From: Clostridium kluyveri | GTDB lineage: Bacteria; Bacillota; Clostridia; Clostridiales; Clostridiaceae | Direction of reading: 5' to 3' | Assembly (NCBI RefSeq): GCF_001902295.1 | Contig: NZ_CP018335.1 | Span: 1,612,001 to 1,676,000 of the forward strand | DNA length: 64,000 nucleotides | Shown here: positions 43,108-53,526 of the stretch, in pieces | Layout of the letters: the number at the start of each line of letters is the position of its first letter | How positions within the stretch are numbered: position 1 is the first letter of the stretch | The notes under the pieces: generated by a model | The model's input: the letters and a program-made list of their open reading frames with translations, nothing else | Told to the model about the DNA's origin: nothing | The model's database searches: none | Program-made: the position numbers and the translations under genes

Positions 43108-43991
43108 ATGCTAAAATGAGAGATAAGTTATGGACTGGAGTTTTTTATGGATTAACTGTTTTTATAGTACTCATTTTGGTGCTTCTAATAGGATATATAT
43201 TAGTTAAAGGCATGGGATTTTTAGAACCGTCTTTTTTATTTGGAGAAGCCAAATTTGGGGAATCTGGAGGTGGCATAGGGCCTCAGTTATTTAATTCTTT
43301 TTATATGTTAATAGTGGCGCTGCTCGTAAGTGTTCCTTTTGGTGTAGGGGCGGGGATATATTTATCCCAATATGCAAAAGAAGGGATATTTTTAAATATA
43401 GTAAGATTGTGTATAGAAACGATGGCGTCATTACCTTCTATTGTAGTTGGATTGTTTGGCCTTTTAATATTTGTAAACATGACAAATTGGGGTTTTACTC
43501 TTTTATCGGGAGCCTTTGCCATATCTGTATTGAATTTACCTGCTTTAACCAGAGTGAGTGAAAATGCCATAACTGCAGCTGCTGCACCTGTAAGGGAAGC
43601 CAGTTTAGGTCTTGGAGCCACCAAATGGCAGACCATAAGCAAAGTAGTTCTTCCATCGGCTATACCACAGATATCTACAGGTATAATACTTGCTGCAGGC
43701 AGAATATTTGGAGAAGCTGCAGCTCTTTTATATACTGCAGGTATGAGTGCACCTAAATTGAATTTTTCCTACATGAGTTTAATTGATAAGGGGTCTTCTT
43801 TTAGTATAATGAGACCTGCAGAAACTTTAGCGGTATATATATGGAAATTAAATTCTGAGGGAATGGTACCTGATGCAGCTCAGATAGCTAATAAGGCTTC
43901 TGCAGTCTTAGTAATTATGGTACTGCTTTTTAATCTTATAGCCAGGGTATTAGGTAGAAAAATATATGAATCATATACAGGTAAGAAATAA
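43104..43991 (+). CDS. pstA: Phosphate ABC transporter permease PstA
   Basis: 295 aa. Six helices in the MetI-like domain, with MASLPSIVVGLFGL and the EAA loop EASLGLGATKWQTISKVVLPSA, nearly the same as in PstC. It forms the transmembrane channel with PstC. Start overlaps the pstC stop. Confidence 0.94.
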   Translation: MNAKMRDKLWTGVFYGLTVFIVLILVLLIGYILVKGMGFLEPSFLFGEAKFGESGGGIGPQLFNSFYMLIVALLVSVPFGVGAGIYLSQYAKEGIFLNIVRLCIETMASLPSIVVGLFGLLIFVNMTNWGFTLLSGAFAISVLNLPALTRVSENAITAAAAPVREASLGLGATKWQTISKVVLPSAIPQISTGIILAAGRIFGEAAALLYTAGMSAPKLNFSYMSLIDKGSSFSIMRPAETLAVYIWKLNSEGMVPDAAQIANKASAVLVIMVLLFNLIARVLGRKIYESYTGKK

Positions 43992-44003
43992 GGGGGAGAG
44001 TTG

Positions 44004-44753
44004 ATGAATATAATACAGACAGAAGACCTTGATTTATATTATGGTTCTAATCAAGCTCTTAAGAAGATAAATCTAGGTGTAGAAAAAAATTCTGTTACAG
44101 CTTTAATAGGACCTTCAGGATGTGGAAAATCAACTTTTTTAAGAACTTTAAACAGGATGAATGATTTAATAGATTCGGTTAAAATTGAAGGGGAAGTATT
44201 TTTTGAAGGTAAAAATATATACAGAGATTATGACGTTATAGATTTAAGGAAAAGAGTTGGAATGGTATTCCAAAGTCCTAACCCATTTCCCATGTCTATA
44301 TATGATAATATAGCCTATGGACCAAGAATACACGGTATGAAGAAAAAAAGCGTATTAGACGAATTAGTAGAGAATAGCTTAAGAGATGCAGCCATTTGGG
44401 ATGAGGTGAAAGATAGATTGGACAGAAATGCACTTGGCCTATCTGGAGGACAACAGCAAAGGTTGTGCATAGCAAGAACTCTTGCGGTACAGCCAGACGT
44501 ACTTTTAATGGATGAACCTACTTCAGCACTGGATCCCATATCTACATTAAGAATAGAAGAACTTATGGATGTGTTAAAGAAGAAATATACCATAATAATA
44601 GTGACTCATAATATGCAGCAGGCAGGGAGAATATCCGATTATACCGCCTTTTTCTTAAATGGGGAAATTATTGAAGCCGAAAAAACAGAAGATATTTTTT
44701 ATAAACCTAAAGATAAAAGAACAGAGGATTATATAACAGGAAGATTTGGCTAA
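44004..44753 (+). CDS. pstB: Phosphate ABC transporter ATPase PstB
   Basis: 249 aa from ATG 44004, behind AGGGGGAGAG. Walker [11 protein letters not shown]-loop [15 protein letters not shown] (PstB-specific [10 protein letters not shown]), signature LSGGQQQR, Walker [12 protein letters not shown] and switch His VTHNMQQ. It powers phosphate import through PstCA. Confidence 0.97.
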   Translation: MNIIQTEDLDLYYGSNQALKKINLGVEKNSVTALIGPSGCGKSTFLRTLNRMNDLIDSVKIEGEVFFEGKNIYRDYDVIDLRKRVGMVFQSPNPFPMSIYDNIAYGPRIHGMKKKSVLDELVENSLRDAAIWDEVKDRLDRNALGLSGGQQQRLCIARTLAVQPDVLLMDEPTSALDPISTLRIEELMDVLKKKYTIIIVTHNMQQAGRISDYTAFFLNGEIIEAEKTEDIFYKPKDKRTEDYITGRFG

Positions 44754-44827
44754 TTTTACTGAAAATACTTTTTAAATATTGTAATATATGTCATAATATA
44801 ATTAATAATTGAAAAGAGGTGGTTATT

Positions 44828-45484
44828 ATGACCAGAAAGGCATTTGATTATGCATTGGAAGAAATGCATAATGATGTATTGAGAATGGGAAGTATGGTAG
44901 AAAAACAAATTCATCAGTGTATAGAGGCACTAGTTAAACAGGATGATAATTTGGCAAAAGAGACCATAAAAAATGATGACTTAGTAGATAGTCTATATAG
45001 AGAAATAGAAGATAAATGCATAAAACTCACTGCAAAAGAACAGCCTCTGGCCATAGATCTAAGGACAATATTTACAACAGCTAGAATAATAACAGATCTT
45101 GAAAGAATGGCAGATCATGCTGTAGATATAGCTAAAATAACTATAAAGCTTAAAGGTGAAAAGTATGTAAAAAAGTTGATAGACATAGGTAAAATGTCTA
45201 AAATAGTTAATGATATGATAAAAAAGGCACTGGATGCCTATGTAGATAGAGATGTTGATGAGACCTATGTTGCTTGTAAAATGGATGATGAAATAGATAG
45301 ATTATATAAGCATGTATTTAAAGAATTAATAGAGATCATGAGTGAAGATCATGATAAAATAAACCAAGCTACTCAGCTTTTATTTGTTTGTAAATATTTA
45401 GAGAGAATAGCAGATCATGTAACTAACATATGCGAGGGAACTATATATTTAGTTACAGGAGAGCAAAAAGATTTAAATGAATAG
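44828..45484 (+). CDS. phoU: Phosphate signalling protein PhoU
   Basis: 218 aa from ATG 44828; the in-frame GTG nine bases upstream overlaps the ribosome site AGAGGTGG. Two PhoU repeats, each with an (E/D)RMADHA-like metal motif: LERMADHAVDIAK and LERIADHVTNICE. It links Pst activity to PhoR and restrains the Pho response. Last gene of the operon before a terminator. Confidence 0.95.
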   Translation: MTRKAFDYALEEMHNDVLRMGSMVEKQIHQCIEALVKQDDNLAKETIKNDDLVDSLYREIEDKCIKLTAKEQPLAIDLRTIFTTARIITDLERMADHAVDIAKITIKLKGEKYVKKLIDIGKMSKIVNDMIKKALDAYVDRDVDETYVACKMDDEIDRLYKHVFKELIEIMSEDHDKINQATQLLFVCKYLERIADHVTNICEGTIYLVTGEQKDLNE

Positions 45485-45499
45485 TTTATGTAGAGGTTA

Positions 45500-45538
45500 G
45501 GCTTTAAACTGAAGAGGGTTTAAAGTCTTTTTTTTATT
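45500..45538 (+). terminator. pst-phoU operon terminator
   Basis: GGCTTTAAACT, loop GAAGAG, GGTTTAAAGTC, then eight T residues. Confidence 0.9.
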
Positions 45539-45609
45539 TAATTTTTATTAAATTTATGGTATACTTTATAAGGTCGAAAATGTATACTTTCAATGCCGGG
45601 AGGGATATA

Positions 45610-46233
45610 ATGTTTACTTTTACTCCAAAAGAGGATAAGTTTTATGAGTTTTTTGTGCAAACTGCAAATATTGCTTATAAAGCTTCAAAAATGTTATTGG
45701 ATTTTTTAGATGATCTTGAAAATTCAGAAAAAAATTTAAAAAAATTAAAAGAGGTGGAACACCAAGGAGATAAAAAACAACATGAACTATTAGAACAGCT
45801 AAACAGTACATTTATTACTCCATTTGATAGAGAGGATATATATGTTATAGCAAAGGATACAGATGATATTATTGACCTTATAGAGTCTACAGCTAGTAGG
45901 TTTGTAATGTTCAATGTAAATGAATGTACTGATGAAGCCCGTAGTTTAAGTAAAATGATAGTTGATTGCTGCAAGGAACTGATTCTTATAATGGAAGAGT
46001 TAAAAAATATGAAAACAAGTAAACATCTAGCTAAGAGGATAATAGAAGTAAATAGGATAGAAGAACAGGGAGATACTCTTTCAAGAAAAGCTATTGGAGA
46101 TATATTTAGAAAAGATATGAAGGTTATAGATGTTATAAAATGGAGAGAAATATATCAATATTTAGAAGATACACTGGATGCTTGTGAAGACTTAGCCAAT
46201 GTCATTGAAGGAGTAGTAATGAAAAATGCTTAG
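45610..46233 (+). CDS. DUF47 PhoU-like phosphate transport accessory protein
   Basis: 207 aa from ATG 45610, behind GGGAGGG; a longer in-frame start lacks a ribosome site. All-alpha PhoU-like fold: KVEHQGD-type motif (LKEVEHQGDKKQHELLEQL), FDREDIYVIAKDTDDIID and RIEEQGDTLSRKA, the acidic metal motifs of DUF47. These proteins pair with Pit permeases and probably gate them. It overlaps the pit gene by eight bases. Confidence 0.9.
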   Translation: MFTFTPKEDKFYEFFVQTANIAYKASKMLLDFLDDLENSEKNLKKLKEVEHQGDKKQHELLEQLNSTFITPFDREDIYVIAKDTDDIIDLIESTASRFVMFNVNECTDEARSLSKMIVDCCKELILIMEELKNMKTSKHLAKRIIEVNRIEEQGDTLSRKAIGDIFRKDMKVIDVIKWREIYQYLEDTLDACEDLANVIEGVVMKNA

Positions 46234-47224
46234 CAGTACTTTAATTTTAACAGTAGTAATAGTAATAATTGCATTGGTATTTGATATAATAAATGGTTTC
46301 CATGATAGTGCAAATGCTATAGCTTGTTGTGTATCTACCAGGGTTATGACACTTAAAGATGCGGTAGTAATGTCAGCTTTTTTTAATTTTATAGGAGCAT
46401 TTATGAGTGTAAAGGTAGCACAAACAGTGGGAAAAGGTATAGTAAATCCCAATGATATTACTCAGAATGTAATTATAGCAGCACTTTTAGGGGCTATAAT
46501 ATGGAATTTAATAACCTGGTATTTTGGAATACCAAGCAGTTCTTCTCATGCATTAATAGGAGGGTTAGTTGGTTCTGCTATTGTATATAAAAGTTCTTTT
46601 CTCATAATCAATTGGGGGAGTCTTTTTTTTGAAGTTATACTTTGGCTTATACTATCACCTATAATGGGATTTATAATAGGATTTGTATTTATGACTATTA
46701 TGAATATGATTTTAAAAAATACAAGACCCAGTACAGTAACCAAGATTTTTTCAAAAGCTCAGATATTTTCTGCTATGCTGATAGCTTTTAATCATGGAGG
46801 AAATGATGCGCAAAAGACCATGGGAATTATAACCATGACCCTGGTAAGTACAGGTTTTCTTCAGGTATTTGCTGTTCCGTTGTGGGTAAAAGTTTGTTGT
46901 GCACTGGCTATGGCTTTAGGTACAAGCCTTGGCGGAAAAAAGATAATAAAAACTATGGGATGTAAAATGGCTAAAATGGCACCTGTAAATGGCTTTTCAG
47001 CAGAAATGGGAGCCTCAGCAGTAATATTTACTGCCACTATGTTTAATGCACCAGTAAGTACAACTCACATAATAACTACAGCCATAATGGGAGTCGGTGC
47101 ATCTAAGAGATTTTCGGCGGTAAGATGGGCTGTGGTAAAAGATATAGTTTTTGCATGGATAGTAACCATACCTGGCTGTGCACTTATTTCAGGAGTTTTA
47201 GTATTTTTGATAGAGTTAATTTAA
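46226..47224 (+). CDS. pit: Low-affinity inorganic phosphate transporter (PiT family)
   Basis: 332 aa, about ten membrane helices. PiT signatures occur twice, in the two inverted halves: DIINGFHDSANAIA near the N-terminus and AFNHGGNDAQKTMG in the middle, each followed by a GTSLGG- or SSSHALIGG-like segment. It co-transports metal-phosphate with a cation. Encoded next to the high-affinity Pst system, it gives the locus both uptake routes. Confidence 0.95.
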   Translation: MLSSTLILTVVIVIIALVFDIINGFHDSANAIACCVSTRVMTLKDAVVMSAFFNFIGAFMSVKVAQTVGKGIVNPNDITQNVIIAALLGAIIWNLITWYFGIPSSSSHALIGGLVGSAIVYKSSFLIINWGSLFFEVILWLILSPIMGFIIGFVFMTIMNMILKNTRPSTVTKIFSKAQIFSAMLIAFNHGGNDAQKTMGIITMTLVSTGFLQVFAVPLWVKVCCALAMALGTSLGGKKIIKTMGCKMAKMAPVNGFSAEMGASAVIFTATMFNAPVSTTHIITTAIMGVGASKRFSAVRWAVVKDIVFAWIVTIPGCALISGVLVFLIELI

Positions 47225-47229
47225 TTTTT

Positions 47230-47276
47230 AAAAATCTCTTCTATAAATAAATTTTAGAGAGATTTTTTATTTTTTT
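47230..47276 (+). terminator. Terminator after pit
   Basis: AAAAATCTCT, 18-base loop, AGAGATTTTT and a T-rich tail (TTATTTTTTT). Confidence 0.8.
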
Positions 47277-47361
47277 GGTATATATGCCAAGAAACTTTAA
47301 TAATTGACTAAATAGGTATATTAGAGTATATTCTAAGTGTGCAATTTGAACCTTATTAACA

Positions 47362-47491
47362 GTATTCTTAGTGTCTTTAGCACTCAGAATACGTTATCCT
47401 TTAGGGGAAGGACTTATCCAGGCATGTAACAGTGCTCATTTCTCTCTTTGAAAAAGATGAGAGTATTAACTATTTTAACCCTCTAGATAAA
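47362..47491 (+). repeat. Repeated structured element, copy 3 (leader of the DUF512 gene)
   Basis: The core matches copy 1: GACTTATCCAGG, GTAACAGTGCT, CTCTC..GAGAG hairpin (47442-47446 with 47459-47463) where copy 1 has CTCCCA..TGGGAG, then GTATTA and a closing GATAA (47486-47490). The 5' hairpin has another sequence, GTATTCTTAGTG/CACTCAGAATAC (47362-47373 with 47381-47392), but holds the same place. Two helices kept with different bases point to a selected RNA or DNA structure. It ends 24 bases before the ATG of the DUF512 gene. Confidence 0.75.
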
Positions 47492-47514
47492 AATTTTAAC
47501 TGGGAGTTGTATGC

Positions 47515-48849
47515 ATGAAAAATAGAATCAAGGCAATTAAACCTGGAAGTATTGCCGAAGAAATGGAAATGGAAGTGGGAGATTATCTCATATCCATTAA
47601 TAATGCAAAAGTTAAGGATATTATAGATTATAAATTTCTCATAAGTGATGATTATGCAGAAGTAGAAATTCAAAAAGAAAACGGGGAAATATGGACTCTG
47701 GAGATAGAAAAAGAATATGATGAAGATTTAGGAGTGGAATTTGAAGATGCAATTTTGGATAAACCTAAAAGTTGCCATAATAAGTGCATTTTTTGTTTTA
47801 TAGATCAGATGCCAGAGGGAATGAGAAAAACTCTTTACTTTAAGGATGATGACTCAAGGCTGGCATTTTTACAGGGCAATTTTGTTACTTTAACCAATAT
47901 GCGCAAAGAGGATATAGATAGGATAATTAAATATAAAATAAGTCCTATAAATGTATCGGTGCATACTACCAATCCCAGGTTGAGAGTAAAAATGATAAAT
48001 AACAGATTTGCAGGAAATATCTATAAAGTACTAAAAAAGCTTACAAAAAATCATATAAAAGTAAATTGTCAGATAGTATTGTGTCCTGATATAAATGACG
48101 GCAGAGAACTTAAAAGAACCATAGAAGATCTTTATAAATTATATCCAGAAGTGGAAAATGTGGCAGTGGTACCTGTAGGAGTTACAAAATATAGACAGGG
48201 ACTTTTTAATTTAAAACAATATAATGAAAATTCCGCCAGAGAGCAGCTGGAAATTGCAGAAGAACTTCAGAAAAAATACATAAAAGAAGTAGGAGCTCCC
48301 TTTGTAAGATTTTCAGATGAATTTTATATTATTTCAAATAAAGAAATTCCCTCTGCAGAATTTTATGAGAATTATAAGCAGTTAGAAGATGGAGTGGGAA
48401 TGGTAAGGATTTTTAGAGACAATATAAAAAATGGACTCAAGGATTTAAATTTAAAGGCAAAAGGTTCATTTACCTTTATAACGGGGGATTTAGCATATGA
48501 GGAAATAAAAAATGCAGCTAAAAAAATAATGAAAACAAATCCTCATATAATAATCCATGTAAAAAAGATAATAAACAATTTCTTTGGTAACACTATAACT
48601 ATAGCAGGACTTGTTACTTCAAAGGATATATTAGAACAATTAAAATGTGAAATTTTAGGCAATTATTTGATTATACCAGAATGTATGCTGCGAAAAGGAT
48701 ATGAACTTTCACAGTCAAATAAAAGAGTATTTTTAGATGATGTAACTCTGGAAGAATTAGAAAATTCTTTAAATAGAAAAATACTGGTATGTGATTATAC
48801 AGGAAAAGATTTAATACAGACCATAAATGAAAACAGTGAGGTGGAATGA
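47515..48849 (+). CDS. DUF512 protein with PDZ-like and radical-SAM-like domains
   Basis: 444 aa. An N-terminal PDZ-like segment (KPGSIAEEMEMEVGDYLISIN, residues 8-40), then a cysteine motif CxxxCxxCF (SCHNKCIFCFID, about 86-97) like a radical-SAM cluster site, followed by a TIM-barrel-like region with NVSVHTTNP and the C-terminal DUF512 domain (ITGDLAYEEI, NNFFGNTITIAGLVT). This family is widespread in clostridia, always near der; its biochemical role is not known. CTGGGAG precedes the ATG. It is translationally close to der (three-base gap). Confidence 0.9.
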   Translation: MKNRIKAIKPGSIAEEMEMEVGDYLISINNAKVKDIIDYKFLISDDYAEVEIQKENGEIWTLEIEKEYDEDLGVEFEDAILDKPKSCHNKCIFCFIDQMPEGMRKTLYFKDDDSRLAFLQGNFVTLTNMRKEDIDRIIKYKISPINVSVHTTNPRLRVKMINNRFAGNIYKVLKKLTKNHIKVNCQIVLCPDINDGRELKRTIEDLYKLYPEVENVAVVPVGVTKYRQGLFNLKQYNENSAREQLEIAEELQKKYIKEVGAPFVRFSDEFYIISNKEIPSAEFYENYKQLEDGVGMVRIFRDNIKNGLKDLNLKAKGSFTFITGDLAYEEIKNAAKKIMKTNPHIIIHVKKIINNFFGNTITIAGLVTSKDILEQLKCEILGNYLIIPECMLRKGYELSQSNKRVFLDDVTLEELENSLNRKILVCDYTGKDLIQTINENSEVE

Positions 48850-48852
48850 CTA

Positions 48853-50169
48853 ATGGGAAAACCAATAGTGGCTATAGTAGGAAGGCCTAATGTAGGAAAG
48901 TCTACATTATTTAATAAATTAGCAGGAAAGAGAATATCCATAGTAGAGGATACTCCGGGAGTTACTAGAGATAGGGTATATGCTCAGGCGGAGTGGCTGA
49001 ATTATAATTTTACCATAATTGATACGGGGGGAATTGAGCCTGAAAATAATGACGTAATAATTTCTAAAATGCGAAGGCAGGCACAGGTGGCCATAGAGAC
49101 TGCAAATGTAATAATATTTATAGTAGATGGAAGAGAAGGACTCACCGCAGCCGATAAAGAAGTGGCTCAAATGCTCAGAAAGAGTAAAAAACCTATAGTG
49201 CTTGTGGTAAATAAAATAGATAATATGAAGCAGGAAAATTATATATACGAATTTTATAACTTGGGAATAGGAGAACCCATATCTATTTCTGCATCTCAGG
49301 GATTAGGACTTGGAGATATGCTGGATAAACTGGTGGAAAATTTTAAAAATGAAGGTAATGAGGATGAAGACAGCGAATATATAAAAATAGCATTTATAGG
49401 AAAGCCTAATGTAGGAAAGTCTTCTCTTATAAACAAACTTTTAGGAGAAGAAAGGGTAATAGTAAGTGATATTCCAGGTACTACGAGAGATGCTATAGAC
49501 AGTTATTTAGAAACAGATGAAGGGAAATTTTTATTAATAGATACTGCAGGAGTTAGAAGAAAAAGTAAAGTTAAAGAAGAAATAGAAAAATACAGTGTTA
49601 TAAGAACATATACTGCGGTTGAGAGGGCAGATGTATGCATACTGATGTTAGATGCTACCCATGACATAAGCGAACAGGATGAAAAAATAATAGGATATGC
49701 CCATGAATTAAATAAAGCTATAATGGTTGTAATTAATAAATGGGATTTGATAGATAAGGATACAAAAACTGTAAATAAATATAAGACCAGCATAGGAAGT
49801 AGTCTCTCATTTATGTCATATGCACCTTATCTGTTTATTTCTGCTAAAACAGGCCAGCGGGTAAATAGAATTTTTAAGATGGTAAGGGAGTGTTATGATA
49901 ATTATTGCAAACAGATAAAAACGGGAATTTTAAATGACATAATAGGTAAAATAGTAATGATGAAAGAGCCTCCTGTTATAGGCAACAAAAGGCTGAAGAT
50001 TTATTATGTTACACAAATAGGTACAAAGCCGCCTACTTTTGTGTTTTTTGTAAATGACCCTAAGTGTATCCATTTTTCCTACAGAAGGTATATTGAAAAT
50101 CAATTAAGGGACAGCTTTGATTTTACCGGAACCGGTATAAAATTAGAATTTAGGGAAAGGAAGGAATAA
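48853..50169 (+). CDS. der: Ribosome assembly GTPase Der (EngA)
   Basis: 438 aa. Two tandem GTPase domains: GRPNVGKST / DTPGVTRDR / DTGG / NKID (1-165) and GKPNVGKSS / DIPGTTRD / DTAG / NKWD (177-350), then the C-terminal KH-like domain. Der binds the 50S subunit and acts in its late assembly. GAGGTGGAAT precedes the ATG. Confidence 0.97.
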   Translation: MGKPIVAIVGRPNVGKSTLFNKLAGKRISIVEDTPGVTRDRVYAQAEWLNYNFTIIDTGGIEPENNDVIISKMRRQAQVAIETANVIIFIVDGREGLTAADKEVAQMLRKSKKPIVLVVNKIDNMKQENYIYEFYNLGIGEPISISASQGLGLGDMLDKLVENFKNEGNEDEDSEYIKIAFIGKPNVGKSSLINKLLGEERVIVSDIPGTTRDAIDSYLETDEGKFLLIDTAGVRRKSKVKEEIEKYSVIRTYTAVERADVCILMLDATHDISEQDEKIIGYAHELNKAIMVVINKWDLIDKDTKTVNKYKTSIGSSLSFMSYAPYLFISAKTGQRVNRIFKMVRECYDNYCKQIKTGILNDIIGKIVMMKEPPVIGNKRLKIYYVTQIGTKPPTFVFFVNDPKCIHFSYRRYIENQLRDSFDFTGTGIKLEFRERKE

Positions 50170-50172
50170 CTT

Positions 50173-51171
50173 ATGTGTTTATCTGTATCTTTTTTGGGAG
50201 GGGGAAGTTTTGGAACTGCCCTTTCAGTGATGCTTGGGAAAAAGGGAATAAAGGTAAATTTGTGGGATAGAAAATCGCATATAGTAGAAGACATAAATGT
50301 AAAAAGAGAAAATATACAGTATCTTCACGGTGTAGTAATTCCAGAAGGAGTGAAAGCTTCTAATAATGCAGAAGAAGTTATAAAATCGGGAAATGTTCTA
50401 GTTTTGTCAGTACCTTCTCAGGCTGTTAGAGAGGTTTGTAAAAATTTCAAAAAATTCACAAGAAAAGATCAAATAATTGTAAATATAGCAAAGGGAATAG
50501 AAGAGGAAAGCACAAAGAGACTTTCACAGGTCATTGAGGAAGAACTGCCTGACAATAAAGTAGTAATACTTTCAGGACCAAGTCATGCAGAAGAAGTGGC
50601 AAAGGATATACCAACTACAGTAGTGGTATCTTCAAAATATATGGAATATGCAGAAAAAATTCAAGATTTATTTATGACAAAAAAGTTTAGAGTTTATACA
50701 AATGAGGATATTGTGGGTGTAGAAATTGGAGGCGCTGTTAAAAATATAATTGCACTGGCTGCAGGAATTTCAGATGGAATAGGCTATGGAGACAACTCTA
50801 AAGCTGCACTTATGACAAGGGGTATTGCGGAAATAATGAGAGTTGGAGAAAAATTGGGGGGAAAAAGAGAAACCTTCACAGGGCTTACAGGTATAGGAGA
50901 TCTTATAGTTACCTGTACAAGTATGCACAGTAGAAATAGAAGGGCAGGTATACTTATAGGGCAGGGAATGCCTGTAAAAGAAGCAGTGGAACAAATAGGC
51001 ATGGTGGTAGAGGGTATAAAGGCATGTAATGCTTTTTATGGATTAAAAGAAAAATTACAAGTACAGATGCCTATAACAGATGCCCTTTATAAAATATTAT
51101 TTCAGGAAAAAGATCCTAAATATATTGTATATGAATTAATGAGTAGAGATAAAAAAAGTGAAATATATTAA
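50173..51171 (+). CDS. gpsA: Glycerol-3-phosphate dehydrogenase [NAD(P)+]
   Basis: 332 aa. Rossmann motif [23 protein letters not shown], the catalytic lysine in [27 protein letters not shown] and [13 protein letters not shown]. It reduces dihydroxyacetone phosphate to sn-glycerol-3-phosphate for phospholipid synthesis. Der-gpsA adjacency is common in Firmicutes. It starts three bases after der. Confidence 0.96.
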   Translation: MCLSVSFLGGGSFGTALSVMLGKKGIKVNLWDRKSHIVEDINVKRENIQYLHGVVIPEGVKASNNAEEVIKSGNVLVLSVPSQAVREVCKNFKKFTRKDQIIVNIAKGIEEESTKRLSQVIEEELPDNKVVILSGPSHAEEVAKDIPTTVVVSSKYMEYAEKIQDLFMTKKFRVYTNEDIVGVEIGGAVKNIIALAAGISDGIGYGDNSKAALMTRGIAEIMRVGEKLGGKRETFTGLTGIGDLIVTCTSMHSRNRRAGILIGQGMPVKEAVEQIGMVVEGIKACNAFYGLKEKLQVQMPITDALYKILFQEKDPKYIVYELMSRDKKSEIY

Positions 51172-51208
51172 TAGATACTCTCTTTAAATTACTTGCAATC
51201 ACACAAAT

Positions 51209-51253
51209 TTCACATAGATTTTTGATATTTGTACAACAAACAAAGGTTATAAT
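51209..51253 (+). promoter_or_regulatory. Operator-like motif and promoter of the GT39 gene
   Basis: TTCACA (51209-51214), ten bases, ATATTTGTA (51225-51233), then a TATAAT at 51248-51253. The same arrangement occurs before the GT2 gene at 55776. No good -35 hexamer is present, so activation by the response regulator encoded between the two genes is plausible. Inference only. Confidence 0.45.
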
Positions 51254-51307
51254 TTTTCCATAGTATAATCTCACATTGTGAATGTAGGTAAAAAGGGAGT
51301 GAATTTA

Positions 51308-53512
51308 ATGAATGGAATGAAATTAGCAAATAAAATAAGATTTACAAAAGAAAATGTGGCACTAATATTAATTGTAGCACTTTCTTCTATATTAAATTTT
51401 GTGAATTTAAGTATAGAAGGCTATGGGAATTCTTATTATGCTGCAGCTGTAAAAAGCATGACTATGAGTTTTAAAAATTTCTTTTTTGTATCTTTTGATC
51501 CGGCAGGGTTTGTATCTATTGATAAACCACCTCTGGGTTTTTGGATTCAGGCTATATTTGCTAAAATATTTGGATTTAGCGGTGTCAGTATAATTTTGCC
51601 TCAGGCTCTGGCAGGAGTAATTTCCGTTATATTAATTTATGTTATTGTGAAGAGAGCCTTTGGCAGCCTTGCAGGACTCATTTCTGCATTATGTCTTGCA
51701 GTAACCCCAGTATTTGTAGCTGCAAGCAGAAACAATACAATAGATAATATGCTTGTGATGGTTTTATTATTTGCATGCCTTGCACTTTCCATAGCGGCGG
51801 AAAAGGGAAAATTTAAATACCTCATAATAAGTATGGTACTTGTAGGAGTAGGATTTAATGTAAAGATGCTTCAGGCCTATATGGTAGTTCCTGCACTATA
51901 TATAACATACCTTCTTGCTGCAAATGTTTCGGTTAAAAAGAGAGTAATCCATCTTGTAGTAAGTACCTTTGTACTTGTGGCAGTATCATTGTCCTGGGCA
52001 CTAGCTGTGGACTCCATATCTGCTGCAAATAGACCTTATGTAGACAGCAGTACCAATAATACGGTTATGGAACTTATAGTAGGTCATAATGGAACGGAGA
52101 GACTATCCCTTAGTTCATCTAGTAAAGGCATGGGGGGAGGCGCATCAGGAGGAAAGGGACAAACTCCTCCACAGTTTAAAGAAAACTCAAAAGCTAATGA
52201 AGGTACATCATCTTATTCAAAAACATCCGATTATAATTCCACAGAGTTTTCAGGGCAATTTCCTGGGAATCCAAGTGGTAATGGCAAAAATATGGAGGGT
52301 GGTGCAGGAGGACAAGGTCCTGGAGGTGGAAATACTCAAGGAGGAGTACAGTCCAGCACCTTTGGAGGTCAGGCCTCTCAGGGAATCACAAGACTATTTT
52401 CAAAAAATACACTTTCAGATCAAATATGCTGGTTTATACCCCTTGCCATATTTGGATTCATAGCTTCAGCTATTAAAGAGAAGTTGAGATTCAGGTTAGA
52501 TAATAATAGAAAACAAGGGTTAGCTTTATGGTTTATGTGGTTTTTACCTGTCTTTATATATTTCAGCTTCAATACAGGTACATTCCATTCCTATTATTTA
52601 ACTATGCTTGCACCGCCAGTTGCAGCACTTGCAGGAATAGGAATTACTTCAATGTGGGAATTTTACAAAGAAAGAGGCTGGAAGAGCTGGCTTTTACCTG
52701 GGGCGTTATTAGTTAATGGAGGTATTCAATTATTGGTAGCCAGTTACTTTAACAGCTATTCAGGTATTGTTAAGGCATTGATGATATTAATAGCAGTTTT
52801 ATGTATAATACCTTCAATAATATTGGGTGTACTAAATATTTTAAAAGGCAAAAAAACATATGAACAAGATAAAATGCTCAGAATGAAAAAGATTCTGGTA
52901 GGAGTATCAATTATAGGACTTTTAATAACACCGCTTACAGGATCTTCACAGGTATTATTTAATAAGCTCAATGGTTCTTTTCCAGCAGCAGGATTGGAAC
53001 TTCTATCTTCAAACCAACAATCAGGTTCTGGTCAGCAGGGAAACTCAGGCGGTAGTCCACAAGATAATATGAATAATAGCAATTCAAAACTTATAGAATT
53101 TTTGCTTAAAAATAAGACAAATGAAAAATATCTGCTTGTGGTTTCATCCTCTAGTGATGCTGCAGATATGATAATAAGTACTGGAGAGTCTGTAATGTCT
53201 CTCGGAGGATTTATGGGGAACAATAAGGCAATTACCCTGGATGAGTTTAAAGAATTAGTAAAAAATGGAGAAGTTAGATATGTAATGGCAGGAGGTTCAG
53301 GCGGAAGCAATTCCAGTAGTGAAATTATGAACTGGGTTAAAGAGAATGGAAAAGTGGTTTCTTCAAGTGAATACAGCAATTCTAGTGAATCTACTACTGA
53401 GTCATCAAATAGTACACAAAATGACACAAGTTCAAAAAATCAACAGGGAATGGGAGGCAGAGATTCTCAGAAACAACTATATGATTTAAAAGAGTATAGA
53501 GATAGCTTGTAG
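51308..53512 (+). CDS. GT39/PMT-family membrane glycosyltransferase (YkcB-like)
   Basis: 734 aa from ATG 51308, behind AAAGGGAGTGAA. Many membrane helices. The first extracellular loop has the catalytic-type motif FDPAGFVSIDKPPLGFW, as in ArnT/PMT enzymes that use polyprenyl-phosphate sugars; ASRNNTIDNM follows. Two low-complexity loops are striking: a Gly/Ser/Asn/Gln-rich insert (about 262-360) and a Ser/Thr/Asn/Gln-rich tail (about 575-600 and 675-725). It resembles Bacillus YkcB, whose partner YkcC makes the lipid-linked sugar; the GT2 gene at 55854 would be that partner. Acceptor unknown, likely a surface polymer or protein. Confidence 0.88.
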   Translation: MNGMKLANKIRFTKENVALILIVALSSILNFVNLSIEGYGNSYYAAAVKSMTMSFKNFFFVSFDPAGFVSIDKPPLGFWIQAIFAKIFGFSGVSIILPQALAGVISVILIYVIVKRAFGSLAGLISALCLAVTPVFVAASRNNTIDNMLVMVLLFACLALSIAAEKGKFKYLIISMVLVGVGFNVKMLQAYMVVPALYITYLLAANVSVKKRVIHLVVSTFVLVAVSLSWALAVDSISAANRPYVDSSTNNTVMELIVGHNGTERLSLSSSSKGMGGGASGGKGQTPPQFKENSKANEGTSSYSKTSDYNSTEFSGQFPGNPSGNGKNMEGGAGGQGPGGGNTQGGVQSSTFGGQASQGITRLFSKNTLSDQICWFIPLAIFGFIASAIKEKLRFRLDNNRKQGLALWFMWFLPVFIYFSFNTGTFHSYYLTMLAPPVAALAGIGITSMWEFYKERGWKSWLLPGALLVNGGIQLLVASYFNSYSGIVKALMILIAVLCIIPSIILGVLNILKGKKTYEQDKMLRMKKILVGVSIIGLLITPLTGSSQVLFNKLNGSFPAAGLELLSSNQQSGSGQQGNSGGSPQDNMNNSNSKLIEFLLKNKTNEKYLLVVSSSSDAADMIISTGESVMSLGGFMGNNKAITLDEFKELVKNGEVRYVMAGGSGGSNSSSEIMNWVKENGKVVSSSEYSNSSESTTESSNSTQNDTSSKNQQGMGGRDSQKQLYDLKEYRDSL

Positions 53513-53526
53513 GGAAAAGAATTTAA

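Noticed and set aside
51278..51307. Longer start for the GT39 gene at GTG 51278
   Set aside because: ATG 51308 has AAAGGGAGTGAA at the right distance and gives a normal N-terminus.
52089..52463. 124-codon plus-strand frame inside the GT39 gene
   Set aside because: It comes from the Gly/Ser-rich repeat region read in another frame; the GT39 frame is clearly coding.
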